DNA from: Mariannaea sp. PMI_226
Taxonomy: Eukaryota > Ascomycota > Sordariomycetes > Hypocreales > Nectriaceae
Direction of reading: 5' to 3'
Assembly: GCA_024336345.1 (NCBI GenBank)
Contig: JANFOG010000004.1
Span: 682,001 to 746,000 of the forward strand
DNA: 64,000 nucleotides
Shown here: in pieces, positions 20,051 through 30,157 of the stretch
How the letters are laid out: each line of letters opens with the position of its first letter
How positions within the stretch are numbered: position 1 is the first letter of the stretch
Translations under genes and position numbers: made by a program
Notes under the pieces: generated by a model
The model's input: the letters and a program-made list of their open reading frames with translations, nothing else
Database searches by the model: none
What the model was told of the DNA's origin: nothing

Positions 20051-22663
20051 TTAATCAACAATCTCAGTCACCTTGCCCACAAATCCTTCTAACCCAGATT
20101 TATCCTGGCTTCCTCCTTCCAAGAGAATGACACGTGAGCCCATCTCAATCCACTCCCGGTGATGAAGCAATTCCAATGACACTTCAATCCCACTCCTCTG
20201 TTTCCCTACCAGCGCCTTAGCCCCAGCTTCTACATCCTCATTGAGGTTGAAAATGTCTTCAATATCGTCAGTAGCAATTGCTTCACCCCAATCCCCATTC
20301 TGGGAAGTGATATTGTCAATCCGGGCCACGGTTCTGATGCTGGCAATATAGATATTGACGAAAGACCCAACAGCGAGAGATTCAATTTCAGGGTCGTCAA
20401 AGGTAGCCGTGAACCCGCTCGCAGCCTGGAGTTTGAGCCCAGTATCCGCCATATGCTTCGAAGGTACAGCAAGAATCATGCCCCGGCGGATGCGAGGAAC
20501 CTCTGAACTGTCTTGCTCCTTGGAACTGGTATGAATCATAAGGCCTATCGAGCCAGCTTGGCCAGCCTCAAGTGCTAGAACTGGGAGTCGAAGATTCCGA
20601 ATACTCACAATTTGAGCATCGTGCCATTCCCCCGAGATCGTCGAAGCTGATACCGCATTCTTCATCGCAATCCTGGCGAGTTCTGCCGAGGAAGGATGAG
20701 ATATCGATAGTCCATAACTTCCTGGAGACGGTCTGTCTTCTGGCGTCGAACCACGGGCGTCATCCCCCTCAGGTGGGAACGGCCCGATAACAATTTTGTC
20801 ACCAACAGTAAGACGTCCGAAACGTAGGTGTCCGGAGACAACGATGCCATGGTCGGGTTGCTTTCCGTTGGTAACTAATGCACCATAGGATGCCGGCAGA
20901 TTAAAGGTATCATCAATATGGAAAAGACACTTTGGTTGTTCGGGATTTAGCGCCATACCAACAAAATCACGGGACGTTGGCGTAGGAGGCAATGGCAAGC
21001 TTTCAAGAAGAGCATGCATGAGACCAATCCCACTACCATTAACGGCACTCGTAAGAATGATAGGGACGACTTGGGTTAGTGTCCTACTCTGAGATATGCC
21101 TTTCAAAAGCTCCTGTACCTTCAGATTGTCTTCCATTGGGATCTCGTTGAGCTCACCATGCTGTTTCTGATCCGGTTGAAGGATTTTTGGTATACGACCA
21201 GCTTCTTTGATGGCATTCAAGACTTTAACCATCGTCCTCTGGAGACTGGTTTTGGAGGCTAGGTCAAGCTTCGTGATGCTAATAGCCATCGGAGCGTTCA
21301 TTTTCAGGGACAAATGCAAATGTGCCTTGACCAGATCAACCCCTGCTCCGGCAAAGCCTAATATATCTTGTGCCGAGGATGTTGCTCCAAACCCGCCATG
21401 TGCCGTATCCGCATCGTCAGCAGCAATACACAAGATTATCCAGTGCGGTGCCCAGTTCATCAAGCCGCGGAGCACTGTACGCCGATATCTAGGATGTCCT
21501 GCAGAATCACAGACAAAGACAAGGCGGCCACCCTCTGCATAGTTGTGTATATCTACCCAGGACTCAGTGTTCCCATGGGAGTAATTCAAGATGGTCCTGT
21601 CCTTGTATCCAATAAGCTCCTGAGCTATGGAGCTTGTGATTCCAGAGGCAACCTCGTGTCGATGCTTTAGCAGGCTGAGGCGACTCTTCCCACGGCCATT
21701 ATCTAGGGTTCCAGTTGAGAGTGTTCCCAACAAGCTTGACTTCCCAGATGTTGTAGGACCAGTGAATGTGACTCTCAGCTGTGGTGTTGTGGAACTACCG
21801 CGACAAGTGACAGCGACGTTCTCCGCCGAAGTGGATGCGATGCCACTGCTGGGAGACTTAGAAGACCCAGCTGCCTCCTGCTCCTCGATAAACCCTAGAT
21901 TGGGTAGCACCAGTGCTTCTGCAACCCATAACTTACCAATTCGTGTAACTCCAACCGGTTTCGTATGGCTTTCGACTAGCTCTACTGACTCAACCCATTC
22001 ACCTTCTCCAACTATCACCATCCGCAGAACCTCCACGGAGCAGCCCAGGCTTGCGGCCATGACCCGAAGAGTTGAAATACTCTCATCCATCTCATCTTTG
22101 GTGAGTCCTATGAGAGTGCCATCATCGGATACGCCAATCTCATACAGAGCACCCCGTGATTCCTCGAGGCCAGGCACGAGTTTGCTCAGTTGGACTGGGG
22201 CTGTGAGATCGACACTGTCATCGGGAAGCTTAGGTAGAGCCAACTCTTTGGAGCTTGAAGCATGGTAAGGAGATGATTGTTGTAACCTCCATAGGAGCTG
22301 AGTTGTCAAGTGCTGAAGTCTTTCCTGGCGAGGTTGGCTGGAGGCGGCTGGGCTAGGTGTCGGGGGCTTTGAAGTGCGATGTTCTTGAGACTGGGGAGAT
22401 TTTGACCCGGACATCACCGTGCTCATTCTCTTGAATACTCTCCTTGGACGTAGAAGCAAGTGAAGCTTATACTCGGTCGGCCCACTCTGAGGCTCTGCTT
22501 CCAATTTGGTGACGCCGTACTCCGAGAGGAGTCCGGGCTGAACATCGGTTTTATGGCTCGTGGTAGGACCCTCTTCGGTGGCATTCTTAGCTTCATCATG
22601 AGGAAGAATCCACGGAGAAGAGACCCGCGGAGGGTCTGGGTCATAGGTAAAAACTGAGGCCAT
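20051..22663 (-). CDS. GTPBP1/GTPBP2-like translational GTPase (870 aa)
   Basis: A large single-exon GTPase of the EF-Tu/eEF1A superfamily, most like the GTPBP1/GTPBP2 group, which in animals is linked to rescue of stalled ribosomes and mRNA decay. The N-terminal 290 residues are partly disordered with a small ordered block (about 145-265). The G domain follows: G1 GPTTSGKSS at 302-310, a G2-like GITSS at 341-345, G3 DSAGH at 386-390 (most relatives have DxxGH) and G4 TKLD at 464-467. After it come the beta-barrel domains, with DDTFNLPASYGALVTNGKQ marking domain 2, GHLRFGRLTVGDKIVIGPF, and a third barrel ending VGKVTEIVD. The G1 loop PTTSGK, instead of the usual HVDAGK, is characteristic of the group. 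Function in this fungus is inferred only from the family. It ends 224 bases from the convergent EMC6. Confidence 0.88.
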   Translation of the reverse strand: MASVFTYDPDPPRVSSPWILPHDEAKNATEEGPTTSHKTDVQPGLLSEYGVTKLEAEPQSGPTEYKLHLLLRPRRVFKRMSTVMSGSKSPQSQEHRTSKPPTPSPAASSQPRQERLQHLTTQLLWRLQQSSPYHASSSKELALPKLPDDSVDLTAPVQLSKLVPGLEESRGALYEIGVSDDGTLIGLTKDEMDESISTLRVMAASLGCSVEVLRMVIVGEGEWVESVELVESHTKPVGVTRIGKLWVAEALVLPNLGFIEEQEAAGSSKSPSSGIASTSAENVAVTCRGSSTTPQLRVTFTGPTTSGKSSLLGTLSTGTLDNGRGKSRLSLLKHRHEVASGITSSIAQELIGYKDRTILNYSHGNTESWVDIHNYAEGGRLVFVCDSAGHPRYRRTVLRGLMNWAPHWIILCIAADDADTAHGGFGATSSAQDILGFAGAGVDLVKAHLHLSLKMNAPMAISITKLDLASKTSLQRTMVKVLNAIKEAGRIPKILQPDQKQHGELNEIPMEDNLKVQELLKGISQSRTLTQVVPIILTSAVNGSGIGLMHALLESLPLPPTPTSRDFVGMALNPEQPKCLFHIDDTFNLPASYGALVTNGKQPDHGIVVSGHLRFGRLTVGDKIVIGPFPPEGDDARGSTPEDRPSPGSYGLSISHPSSAELARIAMKNAVSASTISGEWHDAQIVSIRNLRLPVLALEAGQAGSIGLMIHTSSKEQDSSEVPRIRRGMILAVPSKHMADTGLKLQAASGFTATFDDPEIESLAVGSFVNIYIASIRTVARIDNITSQNGDWGEAIATDDIEDIFNLNEDVEAGAKALVGKQRSGIEVSLELLHHREWIEMGSRVILLEGGSQDKSGLEGFVGKVTEIVD

Positions 22664-24703
22664 GCTTCACTCGCTGTGGGAAACCTGGATTATGCCAATT
22701 CCTCCGGCGATGCGGTTTGGGACGATTTTGGCAATGTAAGCTCAGGATATTGGGTAGAAACGGCGCCGCTGTAGTATTGATATTGAGCTGATGGGTTTTT
22801 GTTCAAGTAAGGGGAAAGAGGAACACATTAGGGATATCATCTTGATGTTTTTGATTATTGGATGAGGGGCGATGGTATTGATGTGACAAGAAGCACCAAC
22901 GAAGAACACAGCCAAATAGCTAGTTCAGAAGAGCGCAGACATGATGACGACGGGAATATATGATATCGCAGTGGACCTTAAAGAATTGAAGCAGCGCCTG
23001 AGACACTTGCGAGGCCGTAAATTTAGAAAATGCGTTTGTGATGAGAGGTTATTAAACAGGTATGTAGCTCAAGTGGTCAAGATTGCTTGATAAAGTCAGT
23101 TGTCACTTCCCGGCAGGACGAGTCAGGAGTGACGCATCGGCCGATCAGCCAATCAGGAGGCAGCTGTGAAGATGCTGGGTCTGGGATGGCTGCCTCACTG
23201 GCCGCCCAGGCATCACCAGCCTGTCTGGAGCGGGTCTTACATTCGATGAATGCACTCCATTTCGCATGCTATCTATCTATTCTATTTGGTCGGGAACTAC
23301 ACAATTGGCAACATGTGCTGAAGCACAAATGAATGAATATGCAGTTGAAGGCACCCTGTTTCGACTTCGAAATGAAAGGGTGACATTGAATAGACTCTGG
23401 GGAATTACATCCCAAGTCTGATAGGGTGAGCTCAGCTAAACTCCACCAGCTGCGTAGGCTACATGAGGCCTGAAAATGGATGGGCTCCTGTCGAAAGTGT
23501 TCAAAGTAGTATGAATCAACTAGGCCACTTGAGTGCCTCGAGAATAGAGAGCTGAAAGACGTAAGATTGATGCGCTTGTGCAGTATTCTCATATCCCAGA
23601 ATCCCACCTAGCTCATATAGATTTTTAACATCTGTCAACGAAACGTTCTCTCAAGAAAGTCAAGCTAAAGCTAGGGAACAAATAGCAACGTACGTCTTGC
23701 GTCTATGAATCTGCCTCATGACAGAAATCTATTTAGTTAGGCGTCCCTCCAAGGTTGTTAACTCATGGTGGTGGCCATGAGACACCCACGACTCTCGAAG
23801 CAATGTCGGTGGTCTACTACTTTTCTTAGTCTGTTCGAGACGCCGAGCTGACAGGCTTGGCTGGTTGTAACGGGCCTCGGGCTGACTGGCGGCAGACGCA
23901 TGCATTCAGCCACCATCTGACGAAGCGATAAGCTGAGCCGCGTGTAATTCATTGATTGAGGGTGGTGGCCGACGGAAACACGCGAAAATGTGTCCGTACT
24001 GTATTTCCACCTCCTTTGTTTATTTCTAAACCTAAGTCTTTCTTTTGTTTTTTCCCTCGCTCTTCTGATACATATGCCACGCGCACATGTCTGTAATTCG
24101 GTGCCTGAAACTCGTTAATTAGCAGCTAACTCGAGTTATAACTGGTGTCAGTCTCAGCTTTGTCTTGCCACATCAATCCTTTTCTGTCTGAAAGGCGGGA
24201 ATGAATTGAGGGGTTCAATGGAGGGGCTGGCGGGGCCTCTTCTAAGAAAAGGTCGCCATTCCCCAGGCCCCCTAGTCCATCGACCAAGTCCTTTTAGGCG
24301 CTTGTTGGGCTCCTGTGGCCTGTGGCTGGGCTCTGTAAAACCCACTGTAAAGTCTGTGACCAGCCTCTCGGATGTGGTACTGAGTCCCTGTCCCGATGCT
24401 CAACACACCTGACGGACGCCTGATTCATCGGCCCCCTTCCCGAAAGGATAGTGGGCTGCATCCAAGCCACCCCATGTATGGAACCTTGGGCTGACCATTC
24501 GTGGTCACCGCCCGCAAGTGCGCCACTCACAGCGGCCACCCCCTCTGCCAGTCCATCTTGCAACATCTCTTGAGACGGACCAACCTGCTCCTTATTTCCT
24601 TCTTAATTGACCGTTTGCATTCTCCGAATTATCGCTTACCCTCCTCTCGCACGGCGTTTGAACAACCCACGACCGACAGCGTTCTCCTCCCCTCTGTGCC
24701 ACC
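22664..24703. other. 2-kb divergent intergenic region (GTPase gene / SEC9)
   Basis: Promoter region for the minus-strand GTPase gene and plus-strand SEC9. No coding region seen. The last 200 bases form a CT-rich SEC9 leader. Confidence 0.6.
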
Positions 24704-26061
24704 ATGAAGAAGTTCGGCTTTGGAAAGAAGGGCGACGACGGCGACGACTCCAATCGCAATGCCCTCTTTGGTAGTCGCAAGAAGTCCTCCCAGCCCTCCG
24801 CCTCCGACAACCCCTACGCTAAGCAAGGCGGAAATGACCCTTATGCCGACAGTGCAAAGTACGCCAACATGACTCCTTACCAGCAAGCTCGCTCCACCCT
24901 GGGAGGACCTCCTGGGGGTGCTCCTGGCGGTCCTGGCGGTCCTGGCGGCCCAGGACATCAGCAAGGCAACTCATACGGTGCTCCTCCTGGGGGGAACAAT
25001 TTTCAGCAGCCTGCTACAGGGTATGGTGCTGATAGATACGGATCTGGTGGCGGTTATGGAGGCAACCGATACGATAATGCTGGCGGTCAGAACCGATACA
25101 ACAACAACCCACCTGCTGGTTCCAGGGGTCCTGGTGGCTATGGCGGATTTGGCCCTGCCAATGATCAACCTGATGAAAACCGAGATGCTCTTTTCGCCGG
25201 CGCTTCGGAGAGACAGGCCCAGAAACAACAACCTACGTCGCAGCAATCAGGTGCTGCAGACGGTTCGTACGGGGGCTATGGCGAATCGCGAGAGTTGACA
25301 GCCGAGGAACAGGAGGAGGCCGACTACCAGGCTATCCTCGCAGAGAAGCGACAACTTCAGCAAGAGAGTGCCTCTTCCGTGTCTCGCTCGGTTCAGATGG
25401 CTCGCCAGGCCAATGAAGTGGGACGTGCGACTCTTGCCCGCCTTGGTGCCCAAGGAGAACGATTGACAAACACTGAAAAGCATCTCGACTTGGCCGCAAA
25501 CCAAAACAAGATTGCTCAGGACCGAGCTGCTGAGCTGAAAACCCTGAACAGGAGCATGTTTGCCGTACATGTCAGCAACCCATTTACCGCCAAACAGCGT
25601 CAGCTCAAAGCAGACGAAGAAGTTATGAGCCGCCACCGATCCGAGAGGGACGCACGGCAGGCGACTCGTCATGAGGGCTTTGCCGCCAATCAACGCATGG
25701 AGTCCACTTTCAGAGAGATCGACCGAAGCGCTGCCCCAAGACCGCAGGCCCGCAAGAAGGACTATGGTAAATACAATCTTGATGATGAAGAAGGTGCAGA
25801 CGAGTTGGAGGACCAGATCGATGATGGCCTTACTGAGCTTGAGGGCCAGGTTTCCATGATGAACATGGTCGGGAGGGCTATCGGCAAGGAGGTGGACGCT
25901 CAGAACAAGCAGATTGACAGAATTATGAATAAGGCAAGTTTTTTTCCGGCCCTCGGTTACCTGATTATTTTTTTTCTCTTAGGAACTAACACTTCGAGCA
26001 GTCTGATGCCGTTGACGATGCTACCAGAATGAACCGAGAACGATTGGCTCGTATTAGATAA
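24704..26061 (+). CDS. SEC9: SNAP-25-type t-SNARE Sec9
   Basis: Plasma-membrane Qbc-SNARE that joins Sso1/2 syntaxin and Snc v-SNARE to drive exocytosis at the hyphal tip. Exons are 24704-25933 and 26002-26061, giving 429 residues. The intron (68 nt) has a GC donor (AAG|gcaagt), a perfect ACTAAC branch point and ag acceptor; only this joins the second SNARE helix to its expected end SDAVDDATRMNRERLARIR. The N-terminal half is disordered, starting MKKFGFGKKGDDG, with a Gly/Pro-rich stretch and NPYAKQ-type motifs. The Qb helix covers about 215-290 (zero-layer Gln in HLDLAANQNKIAQ) followed by SNPFT; the Qc helix covers about 365-429 (zero-layer Gln in GKEVDAQNKQIDRI). There is no membrane anchor, as expected. 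Start context is CCACCATGA, near ideal. Confidence 0.95.
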
Positions 26062-26833
26062 GAGACCAAAGATCCTAGAATTAACTATCCCTACTGTTGA
26101 GAGGGTTGTTTTGCGTGGCGCAGTCTCGAGCATGTCAACACTCCACTTGGCGAAGAGACAGGCTCCCCTGCGTTTCGTATTGCGCGTATACCCCATGCTT
26201 CTGTTCATAAGCCTCTGGAAGGCGATGGGCTGTGTACAGATGTTATAGAAACCCATTGATGGAATACAGAGACCCGCAACTCTGACGGCTGCTCACGAGT
26301 TGGGAGGTTTTAACCTGTTGGTTCAGGACAGCGTCTGGCCTTATCATGATTTTCCGTTGCCGAGTCCAGGTGGCCGTAGAAGCCTCCAGCGAGCCATTTT
26401 TCTAGCCAAGGAAATGGATCTTTTTATGTTTTGACGCGTTATGAAGGATATCACGTTGCGATTGCGATTAGAATCTGAATACGATGCCTCCTTTTTATGA
26501 CATTTCCGACATATCTATTGGAAGATATAACTCAGTTTACACCAAAGGGGGAATTAGTAAAGACCAAGGATGAAGAGAACCCTACTGGCTTTCCATGAGC
26601 ATAGTTTTACTTGATAGGAATTCCACCAAAATCAATTGCAACTGTGGCTTACGGCTCGTGTACACTGTTCTCATCCTTCAGAGTTGAGCGAGGAGGATGA
26701 TTCGGGTTGACTCGAAGAAATGTATCTTACAGTGCGAGGAATTTATGTACTGTACGAAGGGCCATTTGCACTGGATAAATTTTCTTGTCCTCGAAACATC
26801 CTCTTACCATGAAACGCAACAAATCTATTCGAC
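26062..26833. other. Intergenic region between SEC9 and the helicase gene
   Basis: Tandem gene spacing of 772 bases; SEC9 3' region and helicase promoter. No gene seen. Confidence 0.6.
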
Positions 26834-29164
26834 ATGGCAACTGAAAATAATTCCGCGCATCCAGCCAAGAGGCGAAAGACGAAGCTGGACCAAAATTCAG
26901 TGACTATTGGGGGCAAAGCGATATCTCTTGAGGGATACCTAACTGCACCCGCAACAAAATCGTCGAAGAAAGTTGATTCTTCATTACCCACATCAGCTCC
27001 AGTCGCTGAGACCCAACATGTGGTCGAGAGCACCAGAGAAGTATCCAAGGACAAGTTCTCGGATACAAAGAAGTCATTTAAAAACGGGGATTCCAATAAA
27101 AATCGAAGTCGAGAAGATCGCGGGCTTCTCAAGACGCGCAAAGAGCTTCCTATTTGGCAGTATCGCGATGCCATCCAAAAGGCCATGCGCAAGTCGGACA
27201 GTGACGTACTCGTCTTAGTCGGTGAAACTGGTTCGGGAAAAAGTACTCAGGTTCCTCAGTTTCTATACCAAGAATCTTGGTGCAGGCGACAGAGAGTTAA
27301 GGTACCCGGGTCTGAAGATGAAGTCTCTGTTGGCGGCATGATCGCCATCACGCAACCCCGACGAGTTGCTGCTACGACTCTTGCGCACCGAGTGGCCCAA
27401 GAGGCTGGCACTCCTTTGGGCAAGGGTCGGCCTGATGGCGCGGTCGGTTATTCAGTGCGGTTTGATCACGTTATTCCCAAGGGAACGAAGATCAAGTTTC
27501 TGACGGAAGGAATGCTTCTGCAAGAGTTGCTGCGAGACCCTAATCTCCGAAGCTATAGTGCAATTCTTGTCGACGAAATTCACGAAAGAAGCTTGGATGT
27601 TGATCTTCTCGTCGGCTTTTTGAAACAAATCCTTGCAAGTGATTTTTCTGGTCGAGGAGGCGTCCCACTCAAGGTAGTCATCATGAGTGCCACGGCAGAT
27701 GTAGATGCTATTCAAGATTTCTTCAAAGATATCAAAGAGGAAGCTAAAGGATCTACCTCCATTCAAGTTCTCCGAATCAAGGGACGCCAGTATCCCGTAG
27801 AACTTACGCATGAACCAAAACCGGTGGCAGATCTACAGGATGCACTCCTCAAGACTGTTTTCAAGATTCATCTCCAGGAGCAGCTGCCAGGAGATATTCT
27901 CGCCTTTTTGACTGGTCAGGAGGAGATTGAGTCTGCCCAAAAACTGATTGAGGAGTACGCTGAAACTCTCGCATCGAATGTACCGAAAGTGAAAGTCTTC
28001 CCTCTGTACGGCCAACTGTCGATGGAGGCCCAGAGAGAGGCATTCTTGCCCGTCAAAGCTTCTTTTACACGGAAAATAGTATTGGCCACAAATATAGCCG
28101 AGACGTCAGTCACAGTTCCGGGAGTCAGATATGTGGTAGACTGCGGCAAAGCCAAGGTAAAACAGTTTCGAGCACGTCTTGGCATGGAGTCACTTCTGGC
28201 AAAACCAATCTCAAAATCATCAGCAGTCCAGCGAACTGGCCGAGCCGGTCGTGAGGGGCCTGGCAAGTGCTTCCGACTGTACACGGAAGAGGCATTCAAA
28301 GGGCTTCAAGAAGCTGATCTTCCCGAGATTCTTCGAAACGACGTATTAGGAGCGGTTTTGACAATGAAGGCTCGTGGTATCCAAGATGTTCTCGCATTCC
28401 CTTTGATGGACCCCCCGGAGACGGAAGCTATTGAGAAAGCCTTGGTCCAGTTGCACTTCTTGGGCGCACTGAATGACGATGGGTCAATCACATCGATTGG
28501 CGAGAAGATGGCTCGATTTCCTATCCCAGCACCCTTGGGTGCCGTTCTCCTAGCTGCCGCCCAACCTGAGTTCGATTGTGTAACCGAGGTCATTGATATC
28601 ATATCGTGCATCACCTCGGGAGATGATATCTTCCTTTCAGTTCAGTCTGAGGAAGCCCAAGAAGAGGTAGAAGCGGCTAGGAAGGAGCTCCAGCGCCGTG
28701 AAGGTGATATCATCACATACTTGACCACTATGCAGCAATACACGGCAGAAAATGCAGACCGGGTCAATTGGTGCAAACAGCGCAAAATCAACATGCGTAA
28801 CATGAGGCAGGCCCTGAATATTCGCAGACAGCTTCGAGGCATGTGCCTCAAAGAAAGCTTGCTCTCTGAGGCTCCCCCTCCTGATCCGCAGCCGTTTGTT
28901 CCCATTTCCCCAGAAAGAGCCGAGCAGGTTCTCAAATGTTTCCTTCGCGGATTTGCTCTGAAGACGGCCATGCTAGCGCCGGATGCTAGCTTCGTCACTG
29001 TCCAGGGTAAGCATGTAGTTGCCATTCATCCTGCAAGTGTTTTGCATGGGCAGAAGAAAGAAGCCATCATGTTCTTAGAACATGTGTATACAAACAAGAA
29101 TTACGCGAAGAAGGTCAGTGCAATCCAGGCCACTTGGATCGCAGAAGTCTTAGAAGGAAGGTGA
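26834..29164 (+). CDS. DHR2: DEAH/RHA-family RNA helicase, Dhr2-like
   Basis: ATP-dependent RNA helicase of the DEAH/RHA group, 776 residues in one exon. The closest fit by length and architecture is Dhr2, a nucleolar helicase needed for 18S rRNA maturation; the choice among DEAH paralogues is inference. A basic, disordered N-terminus (AKRRKTK, likely nuclear localisation) precedes motif I GETGSGKST (about 130-138), Ia TQPRRVAA, motif II as DEIH rather than DEAH (about 246-249), motif III SAT (about 284), IV-like FLTGQEEIE (about 358), V TNIAETSVTVPGVRYVVD and VI QRTGRAGREGPGKCFRL (about 466). The C-terminal winged-helix/ratchet and OB-fold regions follow (LLAAAQPEFDCVTEVIDIISC; HPASVLHG). 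Helicases of this group use G-patch partners; none is encoded nearby. The stop is 102 bases from the convergent SDH7 stop. Confidence 0.9.
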   Translation: MATENNSAHPAKRRKTKLDQNSVTIGGKAISLEGYLTAPATKSSKKVDSSLPTSAPVAETQHVVESTREVSKDKFSDTKKSFKNGDSNKNRSREDRGLLKTRKELPIWQYRDAIQKAMRKSDSDVLVLVGETGSGKSTQVPQFLYQESWCRRQRVKVPGSEDEVSVGGMIAITQPRRVAATTLAHRVAQEAGTPLGKGRPDGAVGYSVRFDHVIPKGTKIKFLTEGMLLQELLRDPNLRSYSAILVDEIHERSLDVDLLVGFLKQILASDFSGRGGVPLKVVIMSATADVDAIQDFFKDIKEEAKGSTSIQVLRIKGRQYPVELTHEPKPVADLQDALLKTVFKIHLQEQLPGDILAFLTGQEEIESAQKLIEEYAETLASNVPKVKVFPLYGQLSMEAQREAFLPVKASFTRKIVLATNIAETSVTVPGVRYVVDCGKAKVKQFRARLGMESLLAKPISKSSAVQRTGRAGREGPGKCFRLYTEEAFKGLQEADLPEILRNDVLGAVLTMKARGIQDVLAFPLMDPPETEAIEKALVQLHFLGALNDDGSITSIGEKMARFPIPAPLGAVLLAAAQPEFDCVTEVIDIISCITSGDDIFLSVQSEEAQEEVEAARKELQRREGDIITYLTTMQQYTAENADRVNWCKQRKINMRNMRQALNIRRQLRGMCLKESLLSEAPPPDPQPFVPISPERAEQVLKCFLRGFALKTAMLAPDASFVTVQGKHVVAIHPASVLHGQKKEAIMFLEHVYTNKNYAKKVSAIQATWIAEVLEGR

Positions 29165-29266
29165 TTTTGAGAAGAAGCATATATATATTTGCTTTCGCTA
29201 GATCGATAGACATACATGGGCTCTATAATTTTACATTTCGTAATATTTCCTTACGCTTTCTATTGC

Positions 29267-29771
29267 TCATGACTGGGATTCGCCGTCTTGCCCTCGTTTT
29301 TGAATTGCTTGCATCAACTCGTACAGCTGGGCGATTTGTTCATCTACATCTGAAATCAGCAACTCGACCTCAACAGCCTGTGTTGCGCAGCGGCTGACTT
29401 ACCGCTCATCTTTGCGAGCTTTCCTTCATCAAGCTTATCACCAACCCATGATTCGCCTTCGATCTTCTGGGCGTACAATTGCCATTCGGTGAGAAAGCCG
29501 ATCTGTCTCTCCTTGTTAGTTAAAGTGACATGGTATCTTTGTCATTTGCCGAGGCTACACGTGCCATGTGGGCAGGATTTTCGACGTTTCTATGAGCACG
29601 AAACTCAGCTTTGATGTACTCATCTCCAAGGAGCCTCATCTCGGGCGGAAGATGCTTGCGGTGTGCGCGGAGGAGTCGGCGGTATAAGTGTACGGGAGGC
29701 AGGAGGGCGACCTGATTTGGCCTCAGACCACGAGTGGCCGCCACGGCCAGTCTCGTAGCGGAAGGTTGCAT
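29267..29771 (-). CDS. SDH7: Succinate dehydrogenase assembly factor 3 (Acn9/Sdh7, LYR motif)
   Basis: Mitochondrial matrix assembly factor that protects the iron-sulfur subunit of complex II. Exons on the minus strand are 29559-29771, 29403-29502 and 29267-29349, giving 131 residues. An N-terminal, arginine-containing presequence (MQPSATRLAVAATRGLRPNQ) is followed by the LYR-type motif LPPVHLYRRLLRAHRKHLPPEMRLLGDEYIKAEFRAHRNVENPAH, then IGFLTEWQLYAQKIEGESW and LAQLYELMQ-like helices (EQIAQLYELMQAIQ). The first intron boundary was set by the CTAAC branch point and cag acceptor before IGFLTEW; a nearby aag acceptor three residues upstream is an alternative. The second intron is gtaagt/cag. It converges with the helicase gene and is head to head with HPM1 (386 bases). 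Confidence 0.92.
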
Positions 29772-30157
29772 CTTGAATGGCTTGGATGAATAAGATGGTG
29801 TATCTAAGCCCCTGGTCGTGAAATCTGCAGCCTTTCCTTATCGTTGTCGCCGATATATCTTGGAAGATATGGGCATCTGATGACGAAATATGAAAGTCGA
29901 GAGGTTGCGTTCGAAAGGCTCACTAATGAGTCTGCACGCACAGTGTCCGAGAGGGGGAAAATGTGCAAGTTTTGCGCCCCACAACACAGTGTGTATACAG
30001 TCTCACAACTTTTTTATTTGAGAACAGCTTCTTACTGCCTTACTTCACGTACATTATACTCTTAGAATCCGTTGTACACGTTTATATATAGTAGCTTGAC
30101 AACAGAAACTGACAAGCGAAAGAATCTCGGTCTATGAGATAAGCCAAAGCAGCAGCC
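29772..30157. promoter_or_regulatory. Shared divergent promoter of SDH7 and HPM1
   Basis: The 386-base gap must carry promoters of both genes. A TATA-like box for HPM1 is at 30083-30090. No other feature recognised. Confidence 0.6.
30083..30090 (+). promoter_or_regulatory. TATA-like box of HPM1
   Basis: TATATATA, 68 bases before the HPM1 start codon. Confidence 0.45.

Noticed and set aside
21627..22268. 213-codon plus-strand frame inside the GTPase gene
   Set aside because: Antisense shadow of a Ser/Pro-rich part of the GTPase; no family likeness.
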